From: Labeo rohita
Lineage: Eukaryota > Chordata > Actinopteri > Cypriniformes > Cyprinidae
Reading direction: 5' to 3'
Assembly (NCBI RefSeq): GCF_022985175.1
Contig: NC_066889.1
Span: forward strand, 13,445,138-13,509,137
Length of the DNA: 64,000 nucleotides
This document shows, one piece after another, positions 23,864 through 33,909 of this stretch. The notes beneath the pieces are model-generated. The model saw only the letters and a program-made list of their open reading frames with translations. It searched no databases and was not told the origin of the DNA. Positions within the stretch are counted from its first letter, which is position 1; every line of letters begins with the position of its first letter. The position numbers and the translations under genes were made by a program.

Positions 23864-25846
23864 ATGGGAAACAGGACTGTTAAAAAATGCTGTGCTGCAT
23901 ATCCCTGTCTTTTTTTGGGGCTTCTATATTTGTATTGGTCTAAGGGAGTCATAGGACAAAGCTTGCAGGAGCAGGACGGTGTGTGCAACGCTGAGGGATG
24001 CTATTCAATTCATCTCCAGCGAAAGACATTCAGGGAGTCCTGGAGGAGCTGCAGGGAAAAAGGGGGGAACCTGGCTACCATTAAAGGACCAGAAGAAGCT
24101 TCCATGATCCATGACCTCCTATCGTCAGGAGACAGACGTGGCTCCCGGCCCAGAATCAGGCTGTGGATTGGCCTTCAGCGACAACCTCGACAATGCTCGG
24201 CCACACGCCCTTTGAGGGGTTTTACCTGGATCACTGGGGATCAGGAAACACAGTATACAAACTGGCAACGCGAGGACGTACCCAGTGCTTGCGCTGCTCA
24301 TCGTTGTGTGGTCATTATCTACAACACGGCTGACAAAGGTGGCAACGACAAGAACAACTTCAAATGGCTCGATGGATCTTGTGCGGTGGCCGTGGAAGGT
24401 TTCCTCTGCCGCTACACCTACCAAGGGATGTGCCCAGCTCTTCAAAAAGAAGGAGGGGGTCCTGCACTGTACACCACTCCGTTTGAACTGGAAAGTACTA
24501 TTCTTACTGACATCCCTTTTGGCTCTGTGGCAACTCTTCCTTGTCCTGACGACGACAAGGAAGACCAGTCAGTCCTGTGCATGCTGAGAGAGGACGGAAG
24601 CATTGGCTGGTCGAAGGATGCACCGCTCTGCACTCCAACAGACTGGTGTGAACAGGACAATGGTGGCTGCGAGCACTTCTGTGTGAGCTCAGATACCCAG
24701 TATCACTGTGAGTGCTCTGACAATTATATTCTGGCAGAAGACGGAAAGACCTGCCAGCTCGCAGATCCCTGCCTCAGTGCTAACTGTGAGTTTGACTGCG
24801 AGTCCACTCCTCAGGGACATCGCTGCAAGTGCCTGGAGGGGTACCTCCTGTCTGTTGATGGTCAGAGTTGTCTTGATATAGATGAGTGCTTGCAGAAACC
24901 TTGCCCGCAGGAATGCATCAATGCACCTGGTACGTTCGAGTGTAGGTGCAATGAGGGATACCTTCCATCTGAGTTTGGAGAATGTGTGGACGTGGACGAA
25001 TGCATGGAAGGAAAGTGCGTTCATATTTGTGACAACTTGCCTGGTTCCTACACGTGCCGATGTCACGAGGGATTCTCTCCACTTGAAGAAGATCCGGAGC
25101 AATGCAAAGACATCGATGAGTGTAAAACTCCAGACATTTGCTATCAGTTGTGCAGAAATTATGAAGGTGGATTTGAGTGCCTTTGTGAGGAAGGTTATGT
25201 GTTGCAGGAGGACAACTACTACTGTTTGCCAGTCGAAGAGGATGAACCCTTGATTGTTGATTCAACTTATTCAACAGTGACTGATCCCGGCTTGCCAGAG
25301 CCGATGACAGATGCCAACCTTGTGGAGTCGGCAAGCCCAGAATGGCATACGACTTACCCGAACTGGTTTACGGAGAAGACACAGAAAGAAGATGTGACCA
25401 CACAGGAACCTGAGCATGCATCTTCGAATTCACCTTCATCCAACTTTTTTATGGATGCTACAACTTCAGCTGATTCATATCAAGAGGATGCACATGATCA
25501 TAAACTATCAAGAGCAATTGGTGATTTGGAAGAGATGAAGACATCTGTGCCGAAGAGAAAATGGGATTTTGTCACGCTCACTCCTCCAACATTGCAAATA
25601 CCAGAAGATACGCCGGCATCAGAAACAGAACAGCATCCAGGTGACAGGAAGAAACATGATAAAAGCTGGATGCTTGTGGCACTGCTGGTATCACTATGTG
25701 TTTTTATTGTGGTCATGTTAGCGTTAGGCATTGTTTACTGCACAAGTTGTGCTGTAGAGCAACGGAGCAAAAACGTCACAGACTGTTACCGTTGGACCAC
25801 CACCCCCAAGCCTGAAAAATCAAGTACAGCAAAATCTCGAGCTTGA
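23864..25846 (+). CDS. cd248: CD248/endosialin-like type I membrane receptor
   Basis: A single-exon gene for 660 residues. I chose the ATG at 23864 because it precedes a basic-then-hydrophobic signal peptide (KKCCAAYPCLFLGLLYLY). The domains are: C-type lectin domain about 41-183, with WIGL and a WLDGSC motif but no classical EPN/QPD calcium-sugar motif; a sushi-like module 190-256; five EGF modules 262-454, the last three starting D-I/V-D-E-C as in calcium-binding EGFs; a Ser/Thr/Glu/Pro stalk to about 600; a membrane span about 602-626; and a 34-residue tail. The GIVYCTSC and TDCYRW motifs around the span and tail match mammalian CD248, and CD248 is also intronless. CD93 and thrombomodulin share the lectin-EGF plan but lack this tail. 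Known role in mammals: pericyte and stromal cell-surface receptor binding extracellular matrix. Oddity: five EGF modules against three in human as I recall it. Whether it is the a or b fish copy is unknown. Confidence 0.92.
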   Translation: MGNRTVKKCCAAYPCLFLGLLYLYWSKGVIGQSLQEQDGVCNAEGCYSIHLQRKTFRESWRSCREKGGNLATIKGPEEASMIHDLLSSGDRRGSRPRIRLWIGLQRQPRQCSATRPLRGFTWITGDQETQYTNWQREDVPSACAAHRCVVIIYNTADKGGNDKNNFKWLDGSCAVAVEGFLCRYTYQGMCPALQKEGGGPALYTTPFELESTILTDIPFGSVATLPCPDDDKEDQSVLCMLREDGSIGWSKDAPLCTPTDWCEQDNGGCEHFCVSSDTQYHCECSDNYILAEDGKTCQLADPCLSANCEFDCESTPQGHRCKCLEGYLLSVDGQSCLDIDECLQKPCPQECINAPGTFECRCNEGYLPSEFGECVDVDECMEGKCVHICDNLPGSYTCRCHEGFSPLEEDPEQCKDIDECKTPDICYQLCRNYEGGFECLCEEGYVLQEDNYYCLPVEEDEPLIVDSTYSTVTDPGLPEPMTDANLVESASPEWHTTYPNWFTEKTQKEDVTTQEPEHASSNSPSSNFFMDATTSADSYQEDAHDHKLSRAIGDLEEMKTSVPKRKWDFVTLTPPTLQIPEDTPASETEQHPGDRKKHDKSWMLVALLVSLCVFIVVMLALGIVYCTSCAVEQRSKNVTDCYRWTTTPKPEKSSTAKSRA

Positions 25847-26955
25847 GAAATGTACAGTTGACGTGACTCTTTACAAAAAAAAAAATCAGCAATGACCCTG
25901 GACTTCGTCAGGCTGTTTTGGTGTGATCACACTGATGTCACTTTGGTATTCTGAGAGTTCCTGTGGGATACAGGGGCAAAATAGTCTCTCGGTGCACCAT
26001 TTAACATTCAAACATTCTTTTCAGACACCGGAGAGAACATCAAGAATTATTTTCTAAAGGAATTGGAGCAGTAACCCCCAACGTGTAGAAGAGACATTTT
26101 GTGGAAAGCGGGACATAGCAAACTGAATTTAGCATGCATCCCTTTTTCATATAATACAATGAATGAGAATTTTTATGAAGCCTACCAGTAGAAATAAAAA
26201 AATGTACATATAAAATACCAACAGCTTAATTTTTTTTTTCTTCCACTGTGCTACAGCTCCCCCCAACAGTGAGGTATGTAACTACAACAGTTTGCCTAGA
26301 GACTTCAGGCTGTTTTGAAGGAGATATTTACACATTGGAATATGAAACAGATCTAAGTGCATCAGTTTAACTAACACTTATCACTTCATTTCATGCAGGA
26401 AAAGTTGTTTAACTAATGGTGACTATAACGTTGTGGCATTTGATTCAGACAGAAGTTATTTTCACCATTATTTTGACCATTCACCAGAAAAACAGATCAG
26501 TAATAGTCATGAGCCTACAGAAACAGTTCAGGCACAAAACACTTTTGGCTTCAGTGAATGTAAATAAAAGGAAATGAATGCTAACAAGATTTTTATTGTT
26601 ATTATCATTCCATAATACCATATAACACATCAACAACCATTTGTTTCAGCAAGCAATTCATGCTTTTCACTGTATCCCACTAAGGTGTTTAACAATTACT
26701 AGTAACATTCAAATAAATGTCACTTGCTGTCACCAATAAAATCTGATGAAGACTTTTTCAGCATTTCAGTTCAAAGTCGCGCCTGCTCTGACAGTGATAG
26801 CCCTGAGGATTATGACAGTTGTCTTACCCTTTTTTTTGTTGTTGTTGTACTGGCACTGTCCCACCAGTAGTTGTCACTGTCTGATATTTGAGTTATTGTA
26901 TATATCTTTTACAAACTAACGTGATTTTAATAAAAGCCGAACTTGCACTACGTTA
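25847..26955 (+). other. Probable cd248 3' untranslated region
   Basis: A/T-rich non-coding DNA after the stop codon. The strongest polyadenylation signal is AATAAA at 26929-26934 (TTTTAATAAAAGCC). Earlier AATAAA-like words occur near 26190, 26563 and 26735, so shorter 3' ends are possible. Confidence 0.5.
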
Positions 26956-27527
26956 TAGTAGTTTATTCCTTCTCGCGTGTTTTTCTCTATGGCTAATTCA
27001 CCAGAAGATAGTTTTTCACCCTTTATAATGTTGTATAAGTGCTATGAGCCATTTTAGAGTTTGGTGGAGCAACAAAAGCATGAAACAGTCAGTTTGTTTA
27101 CTGCAATATCATCGTTGACGTCATATGCAGAGTTAGTGGGATCATTATCATATAATGACTGACATGATCAGCTTAAATATTTGTCTGAATGTATTTAAAA
27201 CATCTGTTTTTAACAGTTACATAATGCACTTCTGTCTGCATTTGGTCTATGGCAAGCTGATCAGTCAAGGAATTGTTTTAGGTTGAGTGGCAACAGAGAC
27301 ATCAGGAATCCTTCAAATTTGACAAAAGAAAAATAACAAACAACTAACGGTGTAAACAAACTGAAATGACTCGGTTTGAATTTTAAAAACGGGATATTTG
27401 CACATGAAATCAGCAGTATTTATTATTTTCCTTTAAAAAAAACACTAAAATTCTTCTAAATGTAGCAGTGAAACTGCTGTATTTAAATTATTTTTTTAAC
27501 AATGAGATAAATGAAAAACATGCTTTC
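26956..27527. other. Intergenic stretch between cd248 and the tRNA gene
   Basis: No exon or repeat pair recognised. A run AAAAA at 27514-27518 reads TTTTT on the minus strand just past the tRNA 3' end, and can serve as its RNA polymerase III terminator. Confidence 0.5.
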
Positions 27528-27609
27528 CGACGAGGATGGGATTCGAACCCACGCGTGCAGAGCACAATGGATTAGCAGTCCATCGCCTTAACCACTCGGC
27601 CACCTCGTC
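27528..27609 (-). tRNA. tRNA-Ser (anticodon GCU)
   Basis: 82 nt on the minus strand. The acceptor stem GACGAGG pairs with CCTCGTC. The D-arm contains TGGCCGAGTGG (A box), and the B box GGTTCGAATCC is intact. A long variable arm, typical of tRNA-Ser, lies between the anticodon stem and the T arm. The anticodon GCT is at 27574-27576 (read in reverse) within the loop CTGCTAA, flanked by the pairing arms ATGGA/TCCAT. It has no intron, and no CCA is encoded, as normal for eukaryotes. A T-run terminator lies immediately downstream. It looks functional. Confidence 0.96.
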
Positions 27610-28440
27610 ATATAAATAAAACACTTTTGCTCTTATCTATAAAAACGACCTGCTTAATGTATATCGACTATTCAATTTTATTGTCAGTGATAAGCTCTTA
27701 ACTTATTCAGAATAGGTGTTTAAGTACCTTTGTCTCTGTAACATTATGCTAAACCTGTATCAGACGACTGTTAATGCATTTTACCTGACAGATAGCGAGT
27801 TCACCGTTTCATTTTGTATGTGACAGATAAAGACCTTACACTAGATAACTATAACTTATTTTGGTCGACAAAAATGTGCGGGAAAACATTTTTTGCTTGA
27901 CATTTGTGTTTCCGTAGTCACCTGCTGCCCTCTGCTGGTCAGCCAGACTACTGCCTACGCTATTGATTTATATAATAGGCATTAGGCAGCACATTTATAT
28001 AATAGTCTATAGAGGTATATAATAGTGACAGTTGCAAATTGTCTGTCGTTATTTATTTATTTATTTAGTTAATGAAATTCTGTACACAAATGCGTATTTC
28101 TGACTGCTCTTTTGCTTTTTTATTTTTATATTTTTCTGCGCAAAGGTTTACAGTCTTATCCGGACACTCTTGTTTCACTGTGTAATATTTGTAATGTTTT
28201 AATACTTTTAGTCGTGTGTAGCTGAATAATGTAATTATTAATGTAAATTTGCTATGGCATCGTTTACCTACACTTTAAATCGTTCCGTCCGCATCTACAG
28301 TCACTTACCAGTTTAGTCTTGAAGATTTACATAATTTAAAGGTCTGAAAGGTTTATGAACGTTGTCTTGCATCATGTTTACAAAATATATAACAGGAAAC
28401 GTCTCAGAACAGGCAGAGCTGTCGTACACTCAGCACATTG
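27610..28440. other. Intergenic stretch between tRNA and dck promoter
   Basis: A/T-rich, with a TTATTTATTTATTTA run near 28050. The only notable element is the CTCF-like site at 27926-27938, listed separately. Confidence 0.45.
27926..27938 (-). promoter_or_regulatory. Candidate CTCF site
   Basis: TGCCCTCTGCTGG is an exact fit to the reverse complement of the CTCF core consensus (CCAsyAGrkGGCA). It lies between the tRNA-Ser gene and dck, where an insulator between the cd248 and dck domains would be plausible. A 13-bp match alone is weak evidence of binding. Confidence 0.35.
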
Positions 28441-28449
28441 TAACGTCAA

Positions 28450-28656
28450 CCAATGAAACAGACGCTTTTGTGGACTTGGCCAATCACACGATGGATTTCC
28501 TAGAGCTCCTCCCCCGACCATGTGAAGACTTGCCGCGAATTTCAAGTAGTTCAAACTGTTTAGGCGCGCGCGGAAGCGTTAAGCTGGTCTAAGAGACTTT
28601 TTAATATTATATTTAATACATTGGTTTCTTTATTTATCTAAGAATTTGGTACAGTA
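28450..28656 (+). promoter_or_regulatory. dck promoter region with paired CCAAT boxes
   Basis: Two CCAAT boxes (28450-28454 and 28480-28484) are 30 bp apart, a spacing favoured by NF-Y. No TATA box is seen. Downstream lie TTCAAA (28550-28555, the complement of a CHR-like TTTGAA) and a GC-rich TTTAGGCGCGCGCGG word (from 28559) that is E2F-like but imperfect. These would suit proliferation-linked expression, which is inferred. Confidence 0.45.
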
Positions 28657-28750
28657 ATGGCTACTCCTCCCAAGAGATTTTGTTCAAACCCAGACGCTGA
28701 CCTCAGTTTCGAAAAACGGGCGTTGAAGATATCAATAGAGGGAAACATTG
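28657..28750 (+). CDS. dck: dck exon 1
   Basis: Start codon in context GTAATGG. It encodes the N-terminus through I-E-G-N-I of the P-loop. Donor ATTG|GTAAGT; splits a codon after its first base. Confidence 0.93.
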
Positions 28751-30467
28751 GTAAGTTGGATTATTTTTGTTTTAAAAACTAATATACATAAAATAAAATG
28801 CACTTAATATATTACGTACGTGTTGTTAACAGCTTAATTTTTATGAACGATCAAATAATATGCTTGAGAGCTTCTTTTGTGTTGTTAAATACAGTAGTGC
28901 TGTTGGCGCCAAATACTAGGGAGCCTTGACAGTCATCGACTATTCTTATGATTAGACTGAATTGTTTTTAAATAGTTCGTTTTCTTGACACATGTTTGGT
29001 AATAGAATTTATATTATTAAAATATTTTTAAACGTCCTAAAACGTTTATTAAAACTTATGGAAAACGTATGAAGTTTTGTTCAATGGTTTAAAAAATAAT
29101 AATAAAAATAGTAGTAATAAACATTTAGTACTATAATGATATAACACAAAGTCTAACTGCTACAACATTTTCTTTAAGCACGCTTCTGACAATTAAAGGC
29201 AGACGTAAGCATAGACAAACATGCATATCTAGGGATATGTTTTTATCTTTAATAAAGCAGAACACAAATTATGATTGTTTGTATTGATGTTGTGTTTTAA
29301 ACATGTATATCTGTGCAACAGCGGCAGGAAAGTCAACTTTTGTGCGCTTGTTGGAACGGGCGTCAGAGGAGTGGGAGGTCATACCAGAGCCCATCGGGAA
29401 GTGGTGCAATGTACAAACCACAGAGAATGAGTATGAGGTACAATATGTCTTTAAGCAAGATATTTTATTAAGGAAGTGTTTCCAAACTCAGATTTTGAAT
29501 AACATATCCCCTTCTATCCCTGTAGGAGCTCAGCACGTCCCAGAAGAGCGGAGGCAATCTTCTGCAGATGTTATATGACAAGCCCAGTCGCTGGTCTTAC
29601 ACTTTCCAGACCTACGCCTGCCTGAGCCGCGTCCGTTCGCAGCTTCAGCCTCCTTCTGCCAAACTTCAGCAGGCAGAGCAACCAGTCCAGTTCTTCGAGC
29701 GCTCTGTCTACAGTGATCGGTACATACGATAAACAGAACGTCTGAGCAGTTTGGTAAGGTTGGCGTTAAACGTTACGTTTTTATTTCTCCAGATATGTGT
29801 TTGCCTCCAACCTCTTTGAGTCTGGAGATCTGAATGAGACTGAGTGGGCTATCTATCAAGACTGGCATTCGTGGCTCCTCACCCAGTTTGAGACCCAGAT
29901 CGAGCTTGATGCCATGATCTATCTTCGTGCTGATCCTGAGGTACCACACAGCTCCTTACATGCGGCATGGTTCACCTGTTGTAACATAAAAGTGACATAA
30001 ATATGAGGATTTTATGATTTATTGATTAAACGCATGATCTACAGAGGTGTATGCAGCGTCTTCAGTTCAGAGGACGAGAGGAAGAACAAGGGATTCCACT
30101 GGACTACCTGGAGAAGCTGCATTATAAGCATGAGTGTTGGCTGTACAACCGAACCACAAAGTTAGTGATCAGCTTACTATGTGCTAAAACTGCTGTTTTT
30201 TGATATTTGAATATCTAAATGGGTATCTTGTCATACAGGTTGGATTTTGAGTGTCTTAAAGACCTTCCAATACTAATCCTGAATGTTAATGAGGATTTTA
30301 AAAACGACAGAATCAAGCAAGAAGGTATCCTTGATAAGGTATGTGTATATGTGTCTGTGAAGAAATGGCATAGTTAAGAGTTCTGCCATGTTTGGACATG
30401 ATTTGACATTGTAAATATCTTGTTCTTTTTTTCCTTTCAGGTAAAGGAGTTTTTGAGAACCCTGTAG
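28657..30467 (+). CDS. dck: Deoxycytidine kinase, seven exons
   Basis: Exons 28657-28750, 29322-29437, 29526-29719, 29793-29940, 30045-30160, 30239-30338 and 30441-30467 join without a phase break into 264 residues (human 260). The enzyme phosphorylates deoxycytidine, deoxyadenosine and deoxyguanosine in nucleoside salvage. Visible motifs: P-loop G29-N-I-A-A-G-K-S-T37; catalytic-base region E54 in V-I-P-E-P; Q98, R105 and D134 at the positions that shape the DCK substrate pocket; E128-R129-S130; and lid R193-G-R-E-E-E-Q-G200. S75 aligns with the human regulatory phosphoserine 74. The N-terminus MATPPKR is DCK-like with no mitochondrial leader, which argues against dguok. All introns are GT-AG. 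A 3' ATTAAA lies at 30625-30630. An E-family transposon begins about 50 bp further on. Confidence 0.96.
29322..29437 (+). CDS. dck: dck exon 2
   Basis: Acceptor CAACAG. Completes the P-loop (A-A-G-K-S-T-F) and encodes W-E-V-I-P-E-P and W-C-N-V-Q. Ends in phase 0 at TATGAG|GTACAA. Confidence 0.93.
29526..29719 (+). CDS. dck: dck exon 3
   Basis: Acceptor CCTGTAG. Encodes E-L-S-T-S-Q-K (phosphoserine region), F-Q-T-Y-A-C-L-S-R and F-F-E-R-S-V-Y-S-D. Donor ATCG|GTACAT, after the second base of the arginine codon. Confidence 0.93.
29793..29940 (+). CDS. dck: dck exon 4
   Basis: Acceptor TTTCTCCAG. Encodes Y-V-F-A-S-N-L through N-E-T-E-W-A-I-Y-Q-D-W-H to L-R-A-D-P-E. Donor CCTGAG|GTACCA, phase 0. 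Confidence 0.93.
30045..30160 (+). CDS. dck: dck exon 5
   Basis: Acceptor GATCTACAG. Carries the lid (R-G-R-E-E-E-Q-G-I-P) and Y-L-E-K-L-H-Y-K-H-E. Donor CACAAA|GTTAGT, a weaker but valid GT site. Confidence 0.92.
30239..30338 (+). CDS. dck: dck exon 6
   Basis: Acceptor TCATACAG. Encodes L-D-F-E-C-L-K-D-L-P and V-N-E-D-F-K, the conserved late strand of the kinase fold. Donor GATAAG|GTATGT. Confidence 0.92.
30441..30467 (+). CDS. dck: dck exon 7 (terminal)
   Basis: Only eight codons plus stop (V-K-E-F-L-R-T-L), behind a strong polypyrimidine acceptor (TTTTTTCCTTTCAG). It matches the family's C-terminal V-K-E-F-L. Confidence 0.92.
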   Translation, partial: VKEFLRTL

Positions 30468-30682
30468 CTTAAAAATGGACATTGATTTTTGTCAATCGTG
30501 TAAACTGGTGATTTATCACAAGTATTCTGGATTCATGCCTGTGGTCACATGAATGAATTTGTGGTTTTATGTTATTTTTTTAGCTGATTTTATATTATGC
30601 TTGTACATATGTATTTGGTTGTATATTAAAACATTTTTACAAAACATATTGTTTTAAACTGATGTGATGGACAAACAACTTA

Positions 30683-31529
30683 CACAACCAGTCAAAAGTT
30701 TTTGAATAGTAAGATTTTTAATGTTTTTTAAAGACTTTTCTTCTACTCACAAGCCTGCATTTATTTGATCTAAAATACAGCAAAAGCCGTAATATTGTGA
30801 AATATTTCACAATTTAAAATAACTACTTTCTATTTGAATATATTTAAAAATGTAATTAATTCCTGTGATCAAAGCTACATTTTTAGCATCATTACTCCAG
30901 TCTTAAGTGTCACATGATCCTTCAGAAATCATTCTAATATGATAATTTGCTGTTCGAAAAACATTTGTTATTATTATTGTGCATTTTTTTCAGGATTCTT
31001 TGATGAATCCAAAGATCAGCATTTATCTGAAATAAAAAGCTTTTGTAACATTTTACACTATACCATTCAATAGCTTTGAGTCAGTTTTTTTTTTCTTTTT
31101 GGGTAAGAAATATTAGAAATAAATACTTTTATTTTGGAAGGATTAAATTAAATTGTTCAAAAGTGATTATAAAGACATTTATAATATTATGAAAGATTGC
31201 TATTTTTATAATTCTCTATTCATCAAGGAAACCTGAAAAAAATCTACTCAACTCTTTTCATAATAATAATAATAAATGTTTTTTGAGCAGTAAATCAAAA
31301 TATTAGTGATTTCTGAAGGATCATGTGACTGGAGTAATGATGCTAAAAATTCAGCTTTGAAATCACAGGAATAAATTCCATTTTAAAATCTGTTAAACAG
31401 TAAAAATATTTCACAGTATTACTGCTTTAGCTGCATTTTGAATCAAATAAATGCAGGCTTGGTGAGCAGAAGAGACTTCTTTAAAAAACATTAAACATCT
31501 TACTGTTCAGAAACTTTTGACTGGTAGTG
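30683..31529. mobile_element. Repeat family E, intact palindromic copy (TA-flanked)
   Basis: An 847-bp element with ends CACAACCAGTCAAAAG and CTTTTGACTGGTAGTG between TA dinucleotides (30681-30682 and 31530-31531), as for Tc1/mariner MITEs. The two halves are near inverse copies (CTCACAAGCCTGCATTTATT versus AATAAATGCAGGCTTGGTGA). It is non-coding and starts just after the dck polyadenylation signal. Confidence 0.8.
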
Positions 31530-31530
31530 T

Positions 31531-33240
31531 ATACAGTATCATACAGGAGATTAATATTTATGTGCAGTTTGTGTTTAGATCTGAAGACTATTCCATAAGT
31601 GAAAAGTTGACAGTTAATATTACAGGATTCTCACATCCATGGAAAAGCTGGAAATGTCAGCGTTCACTAAAACAGATATGGAAATGAATAAAATCCTTAA
31701 AACCTAAACATTTCTCTTGTTATTCTCTGCTAGAAATTGCTCTTTGCGAGTGCAATTTTAAAATATATATTTTTTTCCCATAGTTACAATCAACTGGAAA
31801 TGTCATGTAAATTATTTGGTCAAATGTGTGGGAAGAATATGTACTGAAAGATGTACAGCTAGAACAAAGAGTGAAAAATAAAATGGTTTCATAACCATTA
31901 ATTTCTCCAGCTTTAGACTGTATTTTCTCCACTTTGCTTTATGACTAGTTATCCAAACTCTTTCTCCTGTAATACAGGCTGTCAGAACGCTGACTCACTC
32001 ACCAATGAGAACCTGCTGGCTCATTCAGTGTTTTTGAGTTCATCCTTGTAATTAAGCTTTCATGGTCAATGTTGGCAACCCATTTAAGACCAGTTTTCAA
32101 GTTAATTTTATCTACGTTAAGACAATTTTAATCTTTAAACCTTAAAACTGGCCATTTATATAATATTACAGTTGAACAAATGTAACAGCTTGTAAATAGT
32201 TTAAATGTCAGACAAACTGTAACAATATGTTTGCATGATATTGAGGAACAATAATGAAAAAATAAGAATGCCATTGCACATAAAATGCATTGCATGCATT
32301 TACATTTACGTTTATTTTCGATATCATGGTATGTACATACATGCTGATCTAAAGTTGTATATGCATATATTCATATTTTAGTCACTTAAGTGAAGAGTCT
32401 GAACAAAATGTCAAACTTTTTTAATGACATTATAAATTCACCTATGAAATCAATACTGGGGTTTCCACTGTATGATTTAGAATATTAAAATGTAACATTT
32501 ATTGAATAAGGATTACTTTAAATTATAAAGCTGAGTCTGAAAGCTTAAGCAGTTCATGAACATTGAATATTAATGCAGGAGAAAGCTTGAATATCTTCCT
32601 ATTTTAGTTTCACCTGTGATGAAACAGCTTTCAATGGATTCTCAATCACAACAGCTTAAATGTTTTAAGTCATAAATATTTTTTATATGAATCAAAGTGA
32701 CTCACAGCTTTTATACCAATATAAAAGGGTAAGCGTATTTATGCAGAAGAATATGAAAAAAGTACATCAATTATATGCAAAATAACTTTTTCTCAGAAGG
32801 AAAGTACAATATTGCCACTAGACACAATATATTTTGATCTCTACTCCACATATTTTCTAATGTTTGCACAATATTAGATACTGACCAAAATAAACTACAA
32901 GTCCCATAACTAAATCAATCACAGAAATCCGGGTATTGCTTCACCCAGGTCGGTCGCGCCCTCCTCTAAACTGACTGTTATTGACACAGTTGTGCTAACA
33001 TGTTAAATAATAAGAGCTCCCTAATGTCGAAGGCAGATATGACTGACTTTTAACTGTCTACACATTAGATATTATATTCATAATAGAACTGGACAGTTAC
33101 TGCCCGACTATTTTGCTGCATCTTGCATCGCATTACAGTAAACACGACAGCTCCAAAATTCACCAAACTTCCCAAATATGATTCTGAAAACAAATTAACC
33201 TCTACTTTCTCGATAAAGACAAAAATAGGCGTATCGAGAG
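31531..33240. other. Intergenic stretch between dck and ankhd1
   Basis: A/T-rich DNA without recognised exons or terminal repeats. A minus-strand open frame near 33065-33274 reaches into the CpG-rich ankhd1 upstream region but has no family resemblance. Confidence 0.4.
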
Positions 33241-33633
33241 GGCGGGAATTTGTGACAAGCGTGCCCACGTCCAATCGCCTTTACTAAATGATGTTTCCTG
33301 GCGTTAAATCTTAAAGCCCTCCTGTAAACCAACCTTGACGTCGCGTGCTTTCGCTCGAGTAGCGTGCGTCGCAGCCAATCAGGTTGCAGTACTTAACTCT
33401 CGCGCCCAATAGCCTTCGCATATTTTGAACCGGGGCGGGACAATACACAAATGGAACGAAGCAGGCTAGGTTGTTAGAAAGTTAATGGCTTGGGGGAAAG
33501 AGATTCTCTTCTCGCTTCAGGAGAGTTTGAGGATTTTTCTGAAGTAAAACGTAATTATTTTATAACAGTATAACCCCAAAGAAAGTGAAGAGACAACATT
33601 ACCTTCACGAACAGACGTACTATTTAGGAAAGT
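33241..33633 (+). promoter_or_regulatory. ankhd1 promoter, CpG- and CCAAT-rich
   Basis: Composition turns CpG-rich around 33230 and stays so to about 34350. CCAAT boxes lie at 33271-33275, 33375-33379 and 33406-33410; the last two are 31 bp apart. A GC box (GGGGCGGGAC) begins at about 33432. No TATA box. This is the layout of a broadly expressed housekeeping-type promoter. Confidence 0.6.
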
Positions 33634-33909
33634 ATGCAGGATGCAGTAGCCGGGACGGCAATGCTGACGGACGGCTTCGAGGACGAGATTGACTCGGTGA
33701 CTCCGCGTTCCCCTGCGCTAGGGATGGGGGTTGGAGCTACACCAGGAGCCGGACTCGGGGGCCTCGGGATCGGCGTCGGTGGCAAGAAAGTCCGCTTGTT
33801 CGGCGAGGCTGGCGGGCCCACCACAGACAGACTTGATTTCAAACTCACAGCGGCCGCGGTGCTATCGTCAGGCCCAGGATCCGGCAGCGACGAGGATGAG
33901 GTGTCTGAG
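33634..33909 (+). CDS. ankhd1: ankhd1 exon 1
   Basis: 92 codons from ATG 33634; the in-frame ATG at 33661 is the alternative start. It encodes the Gly-rich N-terminus ending G-S-D-E-D-E-V-S-E. Donor TCTGAG|GTGAGA. Followed by a 14.3-kb intron. Confidence 0.88.

Noticed and set aside
24689..25334. Antisense open frames of more than 130 codons over cd248
   Set aside because: They are cysteine-codon shadows of the EGF region, with no independent similarity or promoter.
23864..25846. Identification as CD93 or thrombomodulin
   Set aside because: Both share the lectin-EGF plan, but the GIVYCTSC...TDCYRW membrane/tail motif and the sushi-like module with PALYTTPF-type sequence are CD248 features.
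28657..30467. Deoxyguanosine kinase (dguok) or thymidine kinase 2
   Set aside because: The N-terminus is the DCK type (M-A-T-P-P-K-R) with no mitochondrial leader, and the A/R/D pocket residues fit DCK.
33624..33848. Minus-strand proline-rich open frame over ankhd1 exon 1
   Set aside because: It is a GC-rich shadow of the Gly-rich sense exon.
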